Shown here: piece by piece, positions 45,335 to 55,800 of the stretch
How the letters are laid out: every line of letters starts with the position of its first letter
How positions within the stretch are numbered: position 1 is the first letter of the stretch
DNA from: an uncultured Christensenella sp.
GTDB taxonomy: Bacteria > Bacillota > Clostridia > Christensenellales > UBA3700
Direction: 5' to 3'
Length of the DNA: 64,000 nucleotides
NCBI GenBank assembly: GCA_949287655.1
Contig: CASEHD010000012.1
Coordinates: 1 to 64,000 of the forward strand
The notes under the pieces: generated by a model
Databases searched by the model: none
Told to the model about the DNA's origin: nothing
What the model saw: only the letters and a program-made list of their open reading frames with translations
Translations under genes and position numbers: made by a program

Positions 45335-45364
45335 ATTATAACTTAAAGCCCGTCCTTTTTTCAA
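45335..45364 (-). promoter_or_regulatory. promoter of the flavoprotein operon, predicted leaderless
   Basis: TTGAAA (45359-45364), 18-base spacer, TATAAT (45335-45340). The ATG begins 7 bases after the -10. Confidence 0.75.
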
Positions 45365-45508
45365 GCGTTGCGGTCTTTATGCGGCTCACTCAGAAGGACA
45401 TATCGTAAATTAAATCGGCTTTTCGCGAAAAAATCACATTCTTCTTTGAAAAACGCCGTTTGCCGCCCGGTCTTTTTGCCGCAGACCCGAACGGAAAAAA
45501 TGTCAGAG

Positions 45509-45545
45509 CAAAAAAAAACGCCTCCGCGTCTTAAAACGCGGAAGC
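45509..45545 (-). terminator. terminator of the giant-protein operon
   Basis: A ten-pair stem with one mismatch (45518-45528 with 45535-45545); nine or more T follow on the minus strand. Confidence 0.85.
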
Positions 45546-45607
45546 GCGGCGATGCGACGCCCGTCGACGCGTTTGCGCGCCGACGGACTTACTTCAGTTC
45601 TCTCTCC

Positions 45608-46123
45608 TCAGGCAAAATACGGCGTGACGGTGACTATTACGCTGCTGCCGCCTTCTCCGACGTATTCGATCTGCGTGGAAATGAGTTTTTTTGCTTCGCT
45701 GTCGACCTTTATCGTGATCTTGGCGTTCTTTGCGTTCTCTACGTCGAGCACGGCTTTCGTGTTCTGTATATCGGCCTTATAAGTCGTGATATTGTCTTCA
45801 AAGCCGGTCTGCTCGTTGGCGAGATAATCCGCCGAAAGGTTGAGCGAAGCGCCGTCTTTGGAAAGGTCGAGTTCAGGAGCCTCGATGCCTTCGCGCTTTT
45901 CGTTGACGGTCACTTGTCCGTTTTCGGTCTTGTATTCGTAGAAGGTAACGCCGTCTTTGCTGACTTTAACGTACACGTCTCTGCCCGCCTCTCCGCTGGA
46001 CGTCTTGAACGTAGCGAGATTCCATATCTCGTCGGTAGTGATCTTTACGTTACAGCCGACGAACGAAAGTACGAGCACGAGCGCCGTGAGTACGATCAAA
46101 AATGCGGTTATCGATTTTTTCAT
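45608..46123 (-). CDS. small lipoprotein, last gene of the giant-protein operon
   Basis: A 171-residue lipoprotein: basic start, hydrophobic core, lipobox ending SFVGC (Cys about residue 24). The mature part has alternating polar and hydrophobic strands (YVKVSKDGVTFYEYKTENG, KITIKVDSEAKKLISTQIEYV) of the kind seen in small beta-sandwich lipoproteins, with no recognised family. It starts 14 bases after the 2,216-residue protein, with an AGAGGTG site overlapping that stop codon, so it belongs to the same operon and may help localise or chaperone the giant proteins (inference). Confidence 0.8.
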   Translation of the reverse strand: MKKSITAFLIVLTALVLVLSFVGCNVKITTDEIWNLATFKTSSGEAGRDVYVKVSKDGVTFYEYKTENGQVTVNEKREGIEAPELDLSKDGASLNLSADYLANEQTGFEDNITTYKADIQNTKAVLDVENAKNAKITIKVDSEAKKLISTQIEYVGEGGSSVIVTVTPYFA

Positions 46124-46137
46124 AGTTCATTCACCTC

Positions 46138-49100
46138 TCAGAATACAAACTTTTTCTTTGCGACTATTGCCGCCGCTACTGCCGCGAGCACGCTTGCCGC
46201 CGCAGCCGCAGCGCCTTTGCCCGCCGCTTTTCTCGCGACGTTCTGAGCCGCGATGACGTCGCCGTTGACCTCTGCGATCAGCGCGTTGTAAGACGCCTGC
46301 AGTTTTTCGAGCTTAGCGGTATCGACAGCCGCCTTGTCGCCGTCTGCGAGAGTGCCGTAAGCGTCCATCATATCGTCGTACTTATCGAGATCCGCAGCCG
46401 TAACGGTATCGCCGAATCCGTTGAGCGCGTTGTTGAACGCCGCGGGATCGCTGCCGGTAGTCTTCTTAACGGTGACGACGTTGGATTCGCCGGAAGAAGC
46501 GCTCTCTTTGATCTTAACGGATATCGAATATTCGGTATTCTCTTCCAGACCGCTGAGGATGTTGCCGTCCTGCCAGGTCTTGCCGCCGTCCTTGCTGTAA
46601 GCGTAATCGCCGTCGCCGTCGACGGAAACTTCAATCCTGTTGTAGTAAACGGTGTAAGTCACGTCGCTCGGATCGAGCACCGCCGCGACTTTCTTGCCGG
46701 TCGTGACGGTCATTGAAGCCACGCCGGACTCGTTGTAATTGTCGTCGGCAGCGAACTTGACGTAGACGGTGTATTCGGTCTCCGGTTTAAGTCCGGTGAT
46801 CGAATCGGTCGCGCCGTCCCAGTCGCCTTCCGTCAGCGTTACGAGCACGGTGTGCACGCCGTTCTTATCGGTGATCGTAAATCCGTTCCAGACCGCGGTG
46901 ATCGTCAGATCGCTGCGGGTGGGGGTTTTTGCGGTCGCCTTGTTCACGGTGTAAGTTACATCGACGGAGCCGGTATAATTGGAGTTTTCGCCCGCCGTGA
47001 TAACTACGGTATAAACGCCCGCGTTCTTCACTTCCGTTACCGTCTCTCCGCCCAGCGTTATCGCGAAAGCGACGTCGCCGTACTTGTCGTCCACAAGACC
47101 GGCGAGGTCGACCGCGCTGCCGTTGTAGACGGACGAAACAGAGCTGAGCGTACCGTCGAATACGGCCTTGTCTACGGTATAAGTCAGAGTTGCCGTGCCT
47201 TCGTAGTTGCCGCTGTTTGCAGTCACTGTGACGATGTATTCGCCTGCGTCAACCACGCTTTCGACAGCCGCGCCGTCCTTTGTGACGCCGATGTTGACCT
47301 GTTCTGTCTGAACGCCGAGCACGGTTATCGTCTTTTCGCTGCCGTCGTAAACGCCGCTGACCTCATCAAGGGAAGCCACTTCTGCAAGGTTTGCCTTTTC
47401 GACGGTGAGCTTCGCCTTGTTGGTAAACGTGATGGCGTAGTTTTGAGCGGCTTCGCCGTTGAAGTCGAGACCAAGCGAATTTTCATAGCTGCCGATCGCG
47501 AGCGCTGTCACGTCTCCCTGACCGTCGTTGTAGACGTAAGACGGATCGAGAGCGTCCGCGTCAAACAGTTCGCTGTCCGACGTAAAGAACGCCGCGCCGT
47601 CCGCGGGAACGATCTTGCCGGTGCCGTAAGCCGTCACCGCGTCGCATACGGTAACGTTGACCGTAACGTTGGTGATCTCAACGGTTTTGCCGCCGGTGAC
47701 CTCTCCCACCGTATAGTTGGGCGAAGAGAATCCGGTCACGTCTGCGGTATAAACGCCCCTGTTGACGGGTTCGCCGTCGATCGCCTGGCTGTCGAGCAGA
47801 TACCTGACGACAGCGGTAACGCTTTCATCGCCCGGGATAAGACCGTCTATTTGAACGACCGTTATCGGATGCGCCTGTGCGTCGTATTCTGTTGTTACAG
47901 ATTCAAGCGTTACGTTCGCGGTCTTGGGATTTACCGTAAGAGTCGCGCCTTCTGCGACAACGAGCGAGTAATTGCCGTTGCCAGAGGTAAGCGTAAGAGC
48001 GTATTCTCCTACGCCGATATTCGCCGCGTCGGCTATCGTTTCGCCTTCTACGACGACTGCGTAAGCGAGCTCAAGATCGTCGCCTTCGACAATGCTTTCG
48101 CCGTCAGCGAAAGAATAGTCGTCCGCACCGACGGTGAGCGTGCTGCCGTAGATCTTCTCTTTGTTTTCAAGAGTTACGTTAAGCTCTCTCGGGACGCGGG
48201 TCGCAACGCCGGTCTTATATTCGAAGTTGTAGTTGTTCTCTGCGCCGGTATGCTCCGCTTTGACCTGAGCGGTCACGGTGATATCGGCAACGCTGCCTAT
48301 CTCTGCGCCGAGGGTGTCGGCGTTATAGGAATACGTGAACCAATCCTGTTCTCCGTCAACGAAGCCGTCGCCGCCGACGGTCGAGCCGGCAGGAGTGAAA
48401 GTCATGCCGTATTCGACTTCAACGTCGTTGGGGGTAACGGTGACGGTGCGCTTGTCTACCGTGAAAGTCACGCTGAGCACGCCGTCGGACCCGCCTTCCT
48501 CGGACAGATCCTGACCGATATAATAGACCTGATTCGCCTCGCCTGTAAGCGTGAACGTAACGGTAGTGCTGTCGGCGACGTTCGTGAACTTATAGCCGTC
48601 TGTCTGCCAGCCTATGCCGGGGTTGCCATCTATAAGGTTGGTCGCTCTGACGGTCACGGCGTATTCGCCGCCGTAATAGACAGCGTTCGCGTTGACCTCG
48701 GTCCTGCCTTCTTCCACGGTGAACGACGCGACTTCTATGCCGCCGTTATCGGTGACGACGACTTCGAGTTCGAGCGCGAGACCGGTTATCTTGCAGATAG
48801 AATTGTCTCCCGAGGTATAAACTGCGGTGATCTCATAGTTGCCGCTGTTTTCATTCACAAGACTGGGAATAAACTCAAACGGATACGATCCTCTTACCGG
48901 TCTGTCGGGCATAGATTCAAGCCATGCGAACGTGAGCACCTGTCCGTCCTCTTCAAGGAACTGATTGCTGTTTTCAGCGTAACTCCACATAGCGGCGAAA
49001 GTCTCTTCGCCGAGAGAGTATAAATCAGTGCCGTAAGGTATCTCAACGTCTTTTACGACTATCGTGACCGGTCTTTGCGTTATCACGATCTCTCCGCCCT

Positions 49101-52100
49101 TGATCTCATAGTTTACGGTAAGATCGGGCGTGCCGTCGGCAAACTCGACTTCGGGAGCGACGATATATGTGCCCGCGTTCCTCACCCCTGCGGTACCGAC
49201 AGAATGAGCGCCTTCCTGAGTATCAAGGAAGTATTCCACATTCCCGGTAAGGGTGTATTTACCCTTATCGCCTTCAACGAGCTGACTGTCGAGGTCGCCG
49301 CCTTCGAGCGCGAGCGTATACGTCTGACCGTTGTATTCGGCATAATATTCGCCGCTGTCTTCATGGTAGTTAAGACCTTCGCCGCTGAACTGCCATACAA
49401 GGGTCGCCTTGTTGATAGTGAACGGCAGTTCTCTCGTGCCCGGGTCGGAAACGGTATCGTAGTTGGCGTTCGCGTCGATATCTGCGCCCTTTGTCTGCTC
49501 TATCCTTACGATATAGTTGCCCGCGTTGATCACTGAGGACACGCCTTCCGATCCGTCTACGATCTTCCATTCGCCGGATTCGTTTGTCGCGGGATATATC
49601 TTCGTCTCAAAAGATATGTATCTCGTATCGACGGAGCCGATGCCGGAATAGTGAGCGGTAAAGCTGACTTCCTTACCGTTATAATCGTAATTGCCGTCAT
49701 CGTTCGGAGTTCCGCTTTCGCGAGCGATGCTGAAAGTAACCGGTGCAGGAGTAATGGTCAGTTTGATCTTATGTGAAAATACATTATAATTGCTGACCTC
49801 TGCATAGATCATGCAGTCGTACACGCCGGCGTTGAATATCGCCGACGGATCGTAACCGTCCATCGAATCGTCGCCCTCGGCGTAAGGTCTGAAATACACG
49901 TCGTATTCCACCTGCGGATCGCCGGTTGCGGCGTTTCCGACGTTGATGGGATTGACCGTGAGACCTGCGAGTTTATCGTAATTCACGCCCAGGCTGTCGT
50001 ATACGAACGAATATTCCTCTACGCCGCTGTATTCAAGCGTCGCGGGAGTAATATTGTACGTCAGCTCTTTGTCGCCGATCAGGTCGTAGTTGCTCTTAGC
50101 GTTTGTCGTGAGATCGACAACGACCATGTATTCGCCGACATTCTTGCTGGTCGCGTTGACGCCGTCTTTCTTATAAGATATGGAAACGACCGCGCTTTGG
50201 TCTACGCCGCTTATCTGATTGCTTATATTGACAACCGGGGTCTGAACGTTTCCGTTATATACAAATTCCGTCGTGCTTTCGTCGATATCGGATTCAAGCA
50301 CCCTCTTTGTTATCGTGAAGTCTTTGAATATCTGATCGGAAGAAAGCGCGTAATTGCCGTTGTCGATAGCCGTAAGTCTGACCCTGTAAGATCCTGCGTT
50401 TACCGCGCTTTCGACAGAACTTTCAGTCTCGCCGTCCAATGAATAATACAAAAGCGTGGGCGTAACCATATCGCCGCTGTATATCTGACCGTTGAAATCT
50501 ACGGCATATATCTTCGCGGCGTTGTCGTATATCAGCTCCTCCGTCGTTTTATCCACGATGGCGGGGGTGACGACCTTGGGAACTATGGTATATACGTAAT
50601 ATCTCGTAGTAACGGGAGTGCCGTTAAGCGAAGATTCCTGCGACGCGAGCGCGTTGTCGTCTTTATACGCAATGTAATTTTTTCCGTCGGATGAAGCTTT
50701 GTAAAGATAACCTACGCTCTCGTCCTCGTTGTTTCTGAGGCTCATATACCATACGTTGACGCTCTTGGTCTGATTGTCGCCGACGGAGATATAACTGCCG
50801 CTTCCGTTCTTCTGGATTATCCATTGAGAGCTTTCGGAAGAAGAATCGACTACCGGCGAGCCGGAATAATCGCTGCTCAGATAAAGCTGCACGACGGGAG
50901 CCGTCAGAACGTTACCGTTATATTCACGCGTAATAACGTCGTATGTTCTGGTGCCGATACTTCCTCTCAGACTGTCGGCGTAATCGAATCTTTCCTCTCC
51001 GCTGACTTTGTAATAAGTCGCGTAACCGGTAACGAAATCGTAACGTCTGTTCACCACACTGCTGTTGGAAATCGTAACGCTGTAAGTCTTTACGGCGTCG
51101 TCGTAAGAAGATATGATCTGTTCCGATCCGTCCACGTTCTTTTTCAGCCATGCTTCCGTCGTGGTATCGGTCACCTGATCGCCTGAGATCACGTATTCGG
51201 TGCTTTCCCACAGCATCGCGCGGGAAGACGTATATTCAGGCGAAGAAACGTCGTACGTGATCGTAAGACCTTCTTCGTTGAATGCTATATCGACTTTCTT
51301 GTCGCCCGTGATCCCCAGCCATTCCTGTCCGTCTTCCGTAATTCTTACGTTGGAGAATTCAATACCTGCCGCCGAGTAATTCACGTTTGAATCGGAAGCG
51401 TCCCTTACGTAGGAATACGAAACCGCATTGCCCGCGGGTTGAGCGTCGCCGCTGTAAAGTTTGTAAATACCGTGCAGATAAGCGCTGTTGGGAGCGCTTG
51501 CGGCCTCGCCTTCGCCGTATGAGTATTTGCCCTTGATACCTACGAGCGTGCCCGTAACGCCGGAAATCGTATAGTTGAGGGAACCGGAGACTATACCCCA
51601 CATGGTCACAGATCCGGACCACGTGCTGACTATATTGTATATATGCGTATTGCCCTCTGCTTTGAGCATATACTCGTCCGCCTGATTTTCCCCGTCGGCT
51701 ACGGCGCCGACAAGCGCGCCCGCGATGCCGATCTTAGCGGAGCCTTCCGTGTTCCAATAAGTTGAACCCGGGTCTGCCGTCAAAGAACCACCGCCCGAAA
51801 CGGCAATGTTCTTTATCGTATTGTTATTCTGAGCAATACCGATAAGTCCGCCTGTGATCGAACGCGGAGTTCCTTGATTCCCTGTCCAAGGGCCATCATT
51901 GACGCCGTTCGTCTTCAAACGTATAGACGATGTGCTGCTCATATTGAAATTGCAGTCGCTGACCGAACTCTCGTACAGATAGCCCGTCAACATACCGAAA
52001 GACAGCGTCAGATCGTAAGGACGGCTGCGATAGTCTATTCTGTAATCAAAAGCATGACCGATACTGGAAAGCGTATTTGATACATTGATCTTCGCGTCGT

Positions 52101-52788
52101 AGCTGAAACTGCAATTATTGATCGTCGAGCCGCTGGCGATACCGAATACGCCTCCGATAAGTACAGAGCCGTAATCGCTCTTGCTCACTTCCGTGTCGCT
52201 TCCTCCCGTCATCGAGAATTCGACGTTTTTAACGGTAACGTTTACCGCATAATCGGCAAATCCGCCGTGAGGTTTTATCCTTACGCTTTCAGAACCTGCA
52301 CGCGGAGCGTAATAGAACATCGTGTTCGCCCCAAATCCGAATTCATCGATGCCGGTGGTGCTGCTGCTGGAATACAAGCTGCCATCGCCGAACGCTTCGT
52401 CAATGTTGATGCTGACGGTAACGCTTGCTCCGCAACCGTCTATCTCAGCGTTTTTGATATACTTAGCGTTCTTCGCAGTAAAACTCACTGCCGGATTAAG
52501 CGCGTATCTGCCGCCGTTTATTTCCGCATTCGTATTGAAATAATTATCGAAATCAGTTTGGCTGTTGACAGCGTTATATCCCTGACTGACCAGATTGTTG
52601 AAGTACGCCGTCTTGTCCTCTAATTCGTTGTAAACGCCGGTTATCGTACCGTCCGACTGAGCGCCGAAAAATGCGGTATCGTCCGCAGCGTTACCGTTGC
52701 GACCGAACACCAATCCGCATACAACGACGGCGAGGATTATCGCCGTGACCACAGCGGTGGATATCAGCCTTTTCTTTGTCTTTTCCAT
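46138..52788 (-). CDS. giant surface protein with GLUG-like and MBG repeats (2,216 residues)
   Basis: Signal or anchor segment near the N-terminus (residues about 6-28). Then GLUG-like beta-helix repeats (for example IGGVFGIASGSTINNCSF, GGLIGIAQNNNTIKNI; roughly nt 51680-52200). A long row of about a dozen MBG/YDG-type modules follows (nt about 46930-50540), each ending in a NAGxYxVxVxxxxNYxL-like strand. Two fibronectin-like modules (EYTVYVKFAADDNY), a short helical bundle and a C-terminal Ala-rich membrane helix with a KKK tail complete it. There is no LPXTG. The ATG at 52788 is 6 bases after GGAGGG; 22 upstream codons are open but unsupported. Likely an extended adhesin or surface fibre; the ligand is unknown. 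Confidence 0.88.
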   Translation of the reverse strand: MEKTKKRLISTAVVTAIILAVVVCGLVFGRNGNAADDTAFFGAQSDGTITGVYNELEDKTAYFNNLVSQGYNAVNSQTDFDNYFNTNAEINGGRYALNPAVSFTAKNAKYIKNAEIDGCGASVTVSINIDEAFGDGSLYSSSSTTGIDEFGFGANTMFYYAPRAGSESVRIKPHGGFADYAVNVTVKNVEFSMTGGSDTEVSKSDYGSVLIGGVFGIASGSTINNCSFSYDAKINVSNTLSSIGHAFDYRIDYRSRPYDLTLSFGMLTGYLYESSVSDCNFNMSSTSSIRLKTNGVNDGPWTGNQGTPRSITGGLIGIAQNNNTIKNIAVSGGGSLTADPGSTYWNTEGSAKIGIAGALVGAVADGENQADEYMLKAEGNTHIYNIVSTWSGSVTMWGIVSGSLNYTISGVTGTLVGIKGKYSYGEGEAASAPNSAYLHGIYKLYSGDAQPAGNAVSYSYVRDASDSNVNYSAAGIEFSNVRITEDGQEWLGITGDKKVDIAFNEEGLTITYDVSSPEYTSSRAMLWESTEYVISGDQVTDTTTEAWLKKNVDGSEQIISSYDDAVKTYSVTISNSSVVNRRYDFVTGYATYYKVSGEERFDYADSLRGSIGTRTYDVITREYNGNVLTAPVVQLYLSSDYSGSPVVDSSSESSQWIIQKNGSGSYISVGDNQTKSVNVWYMSLRNNEDESVGYLYKASSDGKNYIAYKDDNALASQESSLNGTPVTTRYYVYTIVPKVVTPAIVDKTTEELIYDNAAKIYAVDFNGQIYSGDMVTPTLLYYSLDGETESSVESAVNAGSYRVRLTAIDNGNYALSSDQIFKDFTITKRVLESDIDESTTEFVYNGNVQTPVVNISNQISGVDQSAVVSISYKKDGVNATSKNVGEYMVVVDLTTNAKSNYDLIGDKELTYNITPATLEYSGVEEYSFVYDSLGVNYDKLAGLTVNPINVGNAATGDPQVEYDVYFRPYAEGDDSMDGYDPSAIFNAGVYDCMIYAEVSNYNVFSHKIKLTITPAPVTFSIARESGTPNDDGNYDYNGKEVSFTAHYSGIGSVDTRYISFETKIYPATNESGEWKIVDGSEGVSSVINAGNYIVRIEQTKGADIDANANYDTVSDPGTRELPFTINKATLVWQFSGEGLNYHEDSGEYYAEYNGQTYTLALEGGDLDSQLVEGDKGKYTLTGNVEYFLDTQEGAHSVGTAGVRNAGTYIVAPEVEFADGTPDLTVNYEIKGGEIVITQRPVTIVVKDVEIPYGTDLYSLGEETFAAMWSYAENSNQFLEEDGQVLTFAWLESMPDRPVRGSYPFEFIPSLVNENSGNYEITAVYTSGDNSICKITGLALELEVVVTDNGGIEVASFTVEEGRTEVNANAVYYGGEYAVTVRATNLIDGNPGIGWQTDGYKFTNVADSTTVTFTLTGEANQVYYIGQDLSEEGGSDGVLSVTFTVDKRTVTVTPNDVEVEYGMTFTPAGSTVGGDGFVDGEQDWFTYSYNADTLGAEIGSVADITVTAQVKAEHTGAENNYNFEYKTGVATRVPRELNVTLENKEKIYGSTLTVGADDYSFADGESIVEGDDLELAYAVVVEGETIADAANIGVGEYALTLTSGNGNYSLVVAEGATLTVNPKTANVTLESVTTEYDAQAHPITVVQIDGLIPGDESVTAVVRYLLDSQAIDGEPVNRGVYTADVTGFSSPNYTVGEVTGGKTVEITNVTVNVTVCDAVTAYGTGKIVPADGAAFFTSDSELFDADALDPSYVYNDGQGDVTALAIGSYENSLGLDFNGEAAQNYAITFTNKAKLTVEKANLAEVASLDEVSGVYDGSEKTITVLGVQTEQVNIGVTKDGAAVESVVDAGEYIVTVTANSGNYEGTATLTYTVDKAVFDGTLSSVSSVYNGSAVDLAGLVDDKYGDVAFAITLGGETVTEVKNAGVYTVVITAGENSNYTGSVDVTYTVNKATAKTPTRSDLTITAVWNGFTITDKNGVHTVLVTLTEGDWDGATDSITGLKPETEYTVYVKFAADDNYNESGVASMTVTTGKKVAAVLDPSDVTYTVYYNRIEVSVDGDGDYAYSKDGGKTWQDGNILSGLEENTEYSISVKIKESASSGESNVVTVKKTTGSDPAAFNNALNGFGDTVTAADLDKYDDMMDAYGTLADGDKAAVDTAKLEKLQASYNALIAEVNGDVIAAQNVARKAAGKGAAAAAASVLAAVAAAIVAKKKFVF

Positions 52789-52857
52789 ATATTTCCCTCC
52801 GTAAACTGTCTTACAGTTACTTTTCCCCGCGGCTTGACCGCCGCGGGATATCACTTC

Positions 52858-55800
52858 TTAAACTATGTTGTAGCGGTTGTTGTTCTTCTTCTTTGACTTA
52901 GCTGCCGCCGCAACTATTACGCCCGCGATCGACGCGACTATAAGCACCCCGCATATCGCGACGACTACGTATACCGCAACGTCGGGCGTCTCCTTGGGAG
53001 CCGTTGCCCCGCCGCCCATAGAAGCGCCGCACTTATCGCACTTGCCGTCGCCGTTTTCGTCGACGTGGTCGCAGGTCTCGTCAATGTCTTCCAGCTGTGT
53101 GCCGCAGATATCGCAGACTCCGTCGCCGTTTTCGTCGACATGATCGCATGTTATCTCACCCGTGCCCTGCGCAAGGGTAAGCGATCCGCTTGCCGCGCTG
53201 AGGTCGTAGTTGCCGCCCGCGTCGTAAGTGACTTTATAAGTGCCCGCCGGCAGTCTGCCGAGAGCGTCCGGGAACACTATCTTGCCCGATTCGTCCCAGA
53301 AAGTCAGTCCCGCTTCTACCGTCTCGCCGTCAACGCCCTCAAACGTAACGCTTATCTTGTACAGATTGGTGTCTGAAGTAAGTCCTTCCTCTTCCAGCAA
53401 CTGATCGATCGACGAAGTATCGATATCGTCCTTGGTTACCTTCTTGGGTACGATGGTAAAGCTGGTCTCGCGGACAAAGGTCTCGTAGTTATTCATAACG
53501 ATCTCTATCGAGCCGTTGTACTCGCCGACATCGGTCGCGCTGGTGCCGTTTGCCGTGATATACAGATCCTCGCCGTACTTACCGGTATTTACGGTGTACT
53601 TTATCGAATGTTCCTTGCCGTCGTATTCGATCTCTTCCAGCATTATGCCGCCGGGATTGGACGCGTCGAAAGTGATGACGTCGTCGGGCGCGGGAGCTGC
53701 CGTGATTATCACGTAAGCGGTCGTCTCGTACGGCAGATAGTTGTCGCCGCAAGTGATCCTGAGCCATACCTGGTACCTGCCCCTGTTGACATAGGTCGGA
53801 AGCGTTTCACTGTATGCGCCGAAGGCGGCTCTTCTGTATTCGATCTTCAGATCGGGGTTGTTCCTGACGTTGCTGTCTTCTGCAAGGCTCGCCTCAAGAG
53901 ACACCTCGTTGCCGTCGTAGACCTTAGAAACGCCCGTCACCGTCTCGCCGGCTATCGCAGAGCCGAATATAACGCCGGTTATCTCAGCGGGATCTATCGT
54001 CAAAGTCATTTCCACGGACGTCTCGTTATAGTTTTCGTTTCCTGCGTATACGAGCCTGTATTTATACTCGCCGACGTCTTCGTACTTGCCTTTATTGGAA
54101 GAGGCGTCGAAATCAACGTAAGCCTGCGCCGCGTCGTCCCAATATTGCAGCGTTACCGTCGCGCCGCTCACCGCCTTGCCGCTTGCCTGCGACTTGACGG
54201 CGGAATCTGAATACCTGACGATCTGCGCCGTACCGTTGTAAGTATTCTTCTGGCTGCTTTCAACGCCGCTTATCACGGTATCCGCTTTGACAACGTTGAA
54301 CGCGATATAGCTGTCGAGTCCGCTGCCCGTGCCTTTGGTGTACTCTTTTCTCGCGAATTTCTGCAGGTCGGGATCTGTCTGCAGGTCGGGATCGAACGTC
54401 ACGCTGACGTAGTATTCGCCGACTTCCGTTATCGTCACGTCGGTGCCGAGAAGCTGTATCGAATCCGCAAGTTTCTTATAATAAGTTATCGTATAGACGA
54501 CCGTCTTGCCCGCGATCGGTGAGTCGGCGGGAAGATCAGGCACATAAGTCACCGCGTTGCCGTCGTTGTACTGTACCGTCTTGTCGGGTACGAGTATGTC
54601 GAGGTAAGTCGCCTGTATCGTGATCGTCTGCTGATTCTGACCTTTTATCTGATAGTTGCCGTCCGTAAGAGAAGCGACCGCGGTGTAAGTGCCGATCTCT
54701 GTGATGGAGGTAAGCGTAGTCGACGCGCCGGAACTGTTCTTCCAGGTTATCTTAGCGTACTGCACGTTGCCGTCGATGTCGGTGTAAGCCGCCGTCATCT
54801 CGTGGCTGTCGGTATCGTAAGGTATTGAGAAAGAGTATCTGGTCAGTCCGTCGAGCGCAAAGGTAAGTCTGACTCCCCTTGCCGTCACGTTTATCGGGAT
54901 CTCTCCGCTTATCGCAACGGTATAGTTGAGACCGGCGTCGCCCGTATACGCGTCTCCGGAATTGACAAGCTGAGCGAAATCGTCCATATGATATACCGGG
55001 CTGTCGATCTTTATCGCGTCTACGTAAGCGCTGTAACTTCCGCCCGCGTTCATATACTTTTCGCCGCCCTTGCCGCTGCTGTTGAATCTGAACGACATCG
55101 TGCCGCCCGCCTCGTCGTTGTTGATCGTTACGACAACTCCGTCGAACGGGTCGCCGTATACCCAGTTGAAGGTCACGCCGCCCTCTGAGAGGCTATAAGA
55201 ACCTTTGCTCATCGTGATATCCGCGCCTTCGCTGAATATCTGAGAGATGTCGAACGCCATATTGATTCTGTCTATACGCGTAGGTATGGACAAAGTCTGC
55301 TGCGTGCCGACTTCCTCGCCGTAGTTTATGCTTATATTCATATCTATCGGGCTTACCGAAGTCGTGGTCATGGACAGCCTTATCGCGCAACTTCCGGAAT
55401 TCACCTCATCGTATTCTGCAATCATCTGCAACCACGACGTTCTGAAATTACTCTGCTCGGTATTCGCATTGAACATACCTGTATAATGAACGCCCTCGAT
55501 CAGCGCTTCGTTTTCGTCCATCGTAAATCCGAAGCTGATGTTGGGGTTGAGAACGTTTGTTCCGTCGTAAGTCTTGCTGAAAAAGTCAAGCAGCGTAATA
55601 CCTTCATAACCGCCGTTTACAAGCCGGTTGAGATTATACGTGGTTTCGACGCTTCCGCCGTCCGCGCCGGTCGTCTTGCTGATAACGGTGATATAATTTG
55701 CGTCAAACGCGATATCCGCGCCGTTAAGGTCGACAGAATATGTAACATAAGAACTCGAAGTCACGCGCATCACTATCGCTTCGCTCTCTTCAACGCCGTT

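Noticed and set aside
46852..49023. 723-codon open frame antisense to the MBG region
   Set aside because: A by-product of the codon bias of the repeat gene; no domain, no ribosome site, Arg/Val-rich composition.
53026..53148. Dockerin domain
   Set aside because: DxNxDG loops are present, but the units are only 16 residues, Cys-rich and lack the dockerin helices and 22-residue spacing.
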